Shown piece after piece: positions 60,125-64,000 of a DNA stretch of 64,000 nucleotides. Position 1 is the stretch's first letter. Each line of letters opens with the position of its first letter. The position numbers and the translations under genes are program-made. Origin of the DNA: Rhynochetos jubatus (lineage: Eukaryota; Chordata; Aves; Eurypygiformes; Rhynochetidae); the NCBI GenBank assembly GCA_027574665.1, contig CM050650.1, positions 101,219,086 to 101,283,085 of the forward strand, in the 5' to 3' direction. Below the pieces are notes generated by a model that worked only from the letters and a program-made list of their open reading frames with translations, was not told the DNA's origin and searched no databases.

Positions 60125-60939
60125 CAGAGAGAGACAGGAGCGTTGAAGTAATTTGAATCTCTTGCCCCATAGGTACCTTTCACTGTTCTTCAAGTTTTGT
60201 CCATTTTTCTAATACTGTAAAAAACTTTCCATTTGTTTATGAGCACAGCAGTGACAGCAAGCTGTTGCCACACAGGAAGATGTCTGAAATACTGCACCTT
60301 AACCCACTGAAGTTCTGAAGCTCAAGTCCATGGCCTTGAATTTCAGCCATGGATTTCTGATATACTGGAGTGATGTGCTGGCAGCGCTTATCATCTGCAA
60401 CATTACATGGGTTTTCACCTCAAGGCGCAGGGAGTCACGGTAATGGAGACTGAAGGCCACAGATGTGTAAATTTATCACTAAGTGCATTTCCCTCAGGAT
60501 GACACATTGCATTTTGGCTCCCTGTAAGTGGAGAAATGCATTTGGAACAGCTTTTGATAGCTATTCCATTGGGCTAAGGATTACAGCACCCTGGAAAACT
60601 TGTCCTCACCTCCATGAATGCAAAGCAAACAAAATATTTGAATTTTACCACTCTATATTGACAACAATAGTTTAGCATTTTACTACATGTAGTAAAATAA
60701 CACATACACATGGACAGAAAAACCAAAACCACCACCACCAAAAGAAACAGCATGAAGTACACACTTCTTGTGTTTTTTGTTTTTCTCATCAAAATCAGTT
60801 TTGTAAACATACTTTTAAACAGCTAATGAGGAACTCAGAGGGACAAAAGACTATTTACTGACAAAATTTAAGCCAGATCTGTCTAGGAATGATTTTTGCA
60901 GTTTGAAAAAAAAGCAAGCAAATCTTCAAAAAGATTAAA

Positions 60940-61460
60940 GACTGTCCAAGAAACTATACATCAGTGAATTTAACAAGGGTTGTGGGGAAAATTAAACTAC
61001 CATAAGGAAGTGTGAAAGAACAGCTTGAAAATCAGTTTGATTAAGGATAACCAGCATAGATTCAGGCAGGGGAGGTCATGCTTAACTAACCTGCTGGAGT
61101 TCTTTGAAGATATTACTGCCACTGTAGATAAGGGAAATTCAGTGGATGTACTCTACTTGTAAGCCTTTGACAAGGCACCACATCTGAGATTAATGGCTAA
61201 GAGAAATCATGATGAAGGCAAAGAAACTGTTGGACGGAAAACTAGTTTAAGTGTAGGCCACAAAGAGAAAATCTGGGCAGAGTTGCTGAGGAGTCAGTGT
61301 TAAGCCCTCTGTTGTTCATCATTATGTACATCTGAATGTAAGTGATGGGAGAATTTGTAGCTTATGCGGGAACTAAAAGCATAGCAAGAGGCGCAGAGCA
61401 ATGTGATCGTATTCGAAAGGTGTTGTATAATCTATACAACTTGTGTAGCAAAAATAAACA
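60940..61460 (+). mobile_element. Decayed CR1 LINE ORF2 (reverse-transcriptase segment)
   Basis: Best-frame translation on the + strand gives DCPRNYTSVNLT (NYRPVSLT block, near 60940), then HRFRQGRSCLTNLLEFFED followed by ITATVDKGNSVDVLYL (about 61050-61160), a stop, then AFDKAPH. This equals QHGFRKGRSCLTNLLEFF, then VDVVYLDF-KAFDKVPH of CR1 RT, with the key Asp codon replaced by a stop. Near 61350 the YADD-box equivalent reads AYAGTKS, so both catalytic Asp residues of that box are lost. Sense to CSMD1 within intron 1. The 3' limit is uncertain; traces may continue to about 61750. Confidence 0.78.
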
Positions 61461-64000
61461 GAATTTTGCTAGGAAAATGTTCAATAATTAATCTAGGAAC
61501 ACAAAACCAAATTTAAAAGTATTTATTAAATACAAAAATCATCCTATATACTAAGCAAGAAAACAAATTGGGAATTATTGAGAAAATAAATTGAAGCCAT
61601 CAGCCCAGAGCAGAACAGCATTTTAAAAGGCTGACAAGATGTAAAGATGTTTTAGAAGACAGAAAACATGTCAAAGAAAACAAAGAATATTGCTAATGTA
61701 CACAAAACCATACTAAAAGCATCTCTAGGACATGGTCTACAATATTGCTAAAAGTTGTTCAGGGCAAATAATACTTTCATGCTGGTATTCTTTGTAGGGA
61801 AACACAGGATATGAGGTCCAAATAGCTGAACTGTGAAAAATATTGAAGAACATAATTTTTTTTACTATAAACCAGGAAAATATATGATGTTTTTATTATA
61901 GTAGGACCCGGGGATCCTAATAAAAATTAAGGTTCTATTGTGTTAGGCATGCAAATGGAAAACAGCACATTCCTGTGCCAAGGAGCTTATAATAAAACAG
62001 CTTAACTATACAGACAAGGGGGAAAAAACCAAAGGACACAGTAATTTATCCAAGAAGATCTGTGCCTGAATTGTGATCTAGGAATCGTATTTTATGAGGC
62101 CCAAGTCAATATTTTCTATACTGAGTTACATTATTCTTTTATATTTTTAAGGGTTTTGCTTAATATGGGGTAGAAAACGTAGGTGATTGATTATCTTTTT
62201 TATACATGTATATAAGCTTAGAAATAGAAAATTCTTAGTCTGCATTTATTCTGATCTTAATCTAAGTCACTGATTCCACAGACCTCTACTTAAATCTAAT
62301 AAAGATTAGATTACATTCATAAGGAATCCTAATATTCATGCCTAAATATCTGAATTCCATAGGAAAAACCCCACATATTAATTTTTAAGGGGAAAATAAT
62401 TAAATAATAGATATATGTCCAGTAAGCATTTAATTTATGGGAGAAAATGAGGTAAACAAAGTTAACAAAAATTGAAATGGCAATTTTTTTATTAAGATGG
62501 GCTAAATTTCTTCCTGACTTTCCTGTGCTCTGAGGTCTGCTAGGAAAGAAGAATATACTCAGAAGATCATAATTTTTCCCTAGTTATGGAAAGTTTCTTT
62601 GCAGTGTGACTCAGAGCTTTGAAGTTCATATATTCAATCTTTTCTTTTATACATATATTCACTCTTAAAGCTAAGGCTATATCCGAAAAGTAACTGCTGT
62701 TACAATGCTAGGAGCCCTGGTGCCTAACTTCCAAATATCTGATCCCAAAATATGAAACTAGAGGTCTGTGATAAGCTTTATTTCTTGTTGGGGAAAACCT
62801 AGGCATCTTGGAATAGAATCATAAATAAGCACCGAGCCACTGGTTTGTAGCAGAAGATACAATACTCCCTCTACCTTCCTTTTCTAGGAGAGAAATATTT
62901 CACTCAGCCCGATGAGAAGGAAACAATTCTTTCCTCTGAGATTCCATCTTTCTAGCTATCATCTTCTCTTCCTAAACTGTGAGACAAGGCATTGTAATTT
63001 TAATTTTAAAATATAATAACACAAAGGGTTTTATCTGGCTTTCATGCTCAGAAGTGCAACACAGTTGTGGATACAGCACCCTCGTTGCTCCAGTACCTAC
63101 AGCTCTTAGGACAGAGGGAACAGACCAGAAAGGTACTGCCTCTGATAGCACTTCTTTACTAGCCAAAATAGAGACAGGCAATATTCATGCCTCCTTGTAA
63201 TATAGATTCAGTGAATATGCCTACACACCAAACTGCATGAAAAACTCAGTCCAAGGTTGACCATTCTTTGCTCAGATGGCACATGGTCTCCTGTCTGGTG
63301 ATGACTGTAGTTCCTACTCCTAAACCTTCATGTTATACTTTATGTGGTTCAGGCTGATGTGAAATACTCCTAATCTTCCAGTCCAAGCAAGTTTTACTCA
63401 GAGTGAACTTTGCAGTGTGAACATGACCAATGAAAACATGGGTGGCCTTAGTTTGGTTACAGTTCTGAATGGACTCATCTACTGTAGTATTTGTAGTCAG
63501 TGTGGAGGGGTTCATGTGCATGGGGGAGATGCAGTCTGAAGGCAAGGCACTCCCAGGAACTTGGGTCAAGTACATTTTCTGAGTCTGCCTCCTCTCACAT
63601 CAATCCTGATCATAAACATTGGTAGGGACAGGGAACACAGCTTTCCTTCAGGGCATTTCACTTACTTAGATGAATACAATTCAAGACTGATGTGGATTTT
63701 TTTGGAGAGAATAATGGTATCCTACTAATCTGGTGGGGTTTCATGGAAAGTTTTGGGATCTAAAACATCATATCAGTACTTTTTTACACTTTATGTAGAA
63801 GTCTCTGAAAGAGCTCAAGCATCATAGAGTTTAGGTGCTTCCAGGCTGAGGCAGAAATAGTTTTCAGCGTATGGATTTGGGGACTTCTGTTCCAGTTAAG
63901 CCCTAACCTTGTTTTCAGCAAGGAAGTCAGGACTGTGGGACAAGGCCCGCAGTGCCACGGCCATGCAGCATGATGAGCCCAGTGGGGTGGCCAGGGATGT

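Larger units (their letters stand above)
42738..64000 (+). other. CSMD1: CSMD1 intron 1, 5' part (continues beyond the window)
   Basis: From the exon 1 donor to the window end no sequence matching CSMD1 exon 2 (which should begin the first CUB domain shortly after the Gly codon) was recognised, so at least 21 kb of intron 1 is present. CSMD1 introns near the 5' end are very large in other vertebrates. Besides the CR1 relics and simple repeats listed separately, the stretches 44476-55250, 55720-57570, 58940-60930 and 61460-64000 show only AT-rich sequence with no convincing gene, RNA gene or young repeat. Confidence 0.8.

Noticed and set aside
1..64000. Endogenous retrovirus, LTR, tRNA, rRNA, snRNA or CRISPR features
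   Set aside because: Looked for LTR ends with primer-binding sites, pol-type motifs, tRNA box patterns, U6-like sequence and regular spacer arrays; none was recognised.

Overview
This window looks like bird nuclear DNA. Most recognisable repeats are CR1 LINEs of several ages. The younger ones carry the usual avian CR1 3' end: a GGTTGGAACTAGATG block followed by short repeats of the ATTCTATG type. The flanks are AT-rich with no compact genes, and I saw no prokaryotic operon, CRISPR array, tRNA or rRNA gene. The species cannot be named from this sequence.

The only protein-coding sequence I can support is one short exon on the + strand, 42671-42737. It begins MTAWRKFK, continues with a hydrophobic core and ends TAAQ plus the first base of a Gly codon, followed directly by a GTAAGA splice donor. 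This matches the start and first-exon design of CSMD1 (CUB and Sushi multiple domains 1), a very large, mainly neural membrane protein. The exon sits inside a CpG island of about 2.7 kb (about 41790-44475) with GC boxes, G-quadruplex motifs, upstream ORFs and a TG dinucleotide tract just before the ATG. The rest of the window to 64000 is the start of CSMD1 intron 1. Exon 2, which should open the first CUB domain, is not present.

Layout. 1-42 kb: upstream intergenic DNA with no gene seen. It holds an old CR1 (about 9 kb), L2-type LINE relics (13.6-14.4, 34.6-35.0 and 36.5-38.2 kb), a decayed CR1 reverse-transcriptase segment (22.3-23.2 kb), a young CR1 (27.9-28.5 kb), a CR1 nested in another CR1 (30.4-30.9 kb), and homopolymers including a C26 run. 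40.8-41.0 kb: a small separate CpG cluster. 41.8-44.5 kb: the CSMD1 promoter island and exon 1. 44.5-64 kb: intron 1, with an ancient CR1 relic (55.3-55.7 kb), a second CR1-in-CR1 nest (57.6-58.9 kb) and a decayed CR1 RT segment (60.9-61.5 kb).

Nearly all open frames in the window are chance frames, frames inside the GC-rich island, or remnants of LINE ORF2. I found no convincing new biological system. The points most worth a second look are the short CSMD1 signal peptide, the two nested CR1 insertions, a GATA-containing inverted repeat at 18.8 kb, and the tract, uORF and G4 architecture of the CSMD1 leader. Family assignments of repeats come from my recall of consensus sequences, not from a database search.
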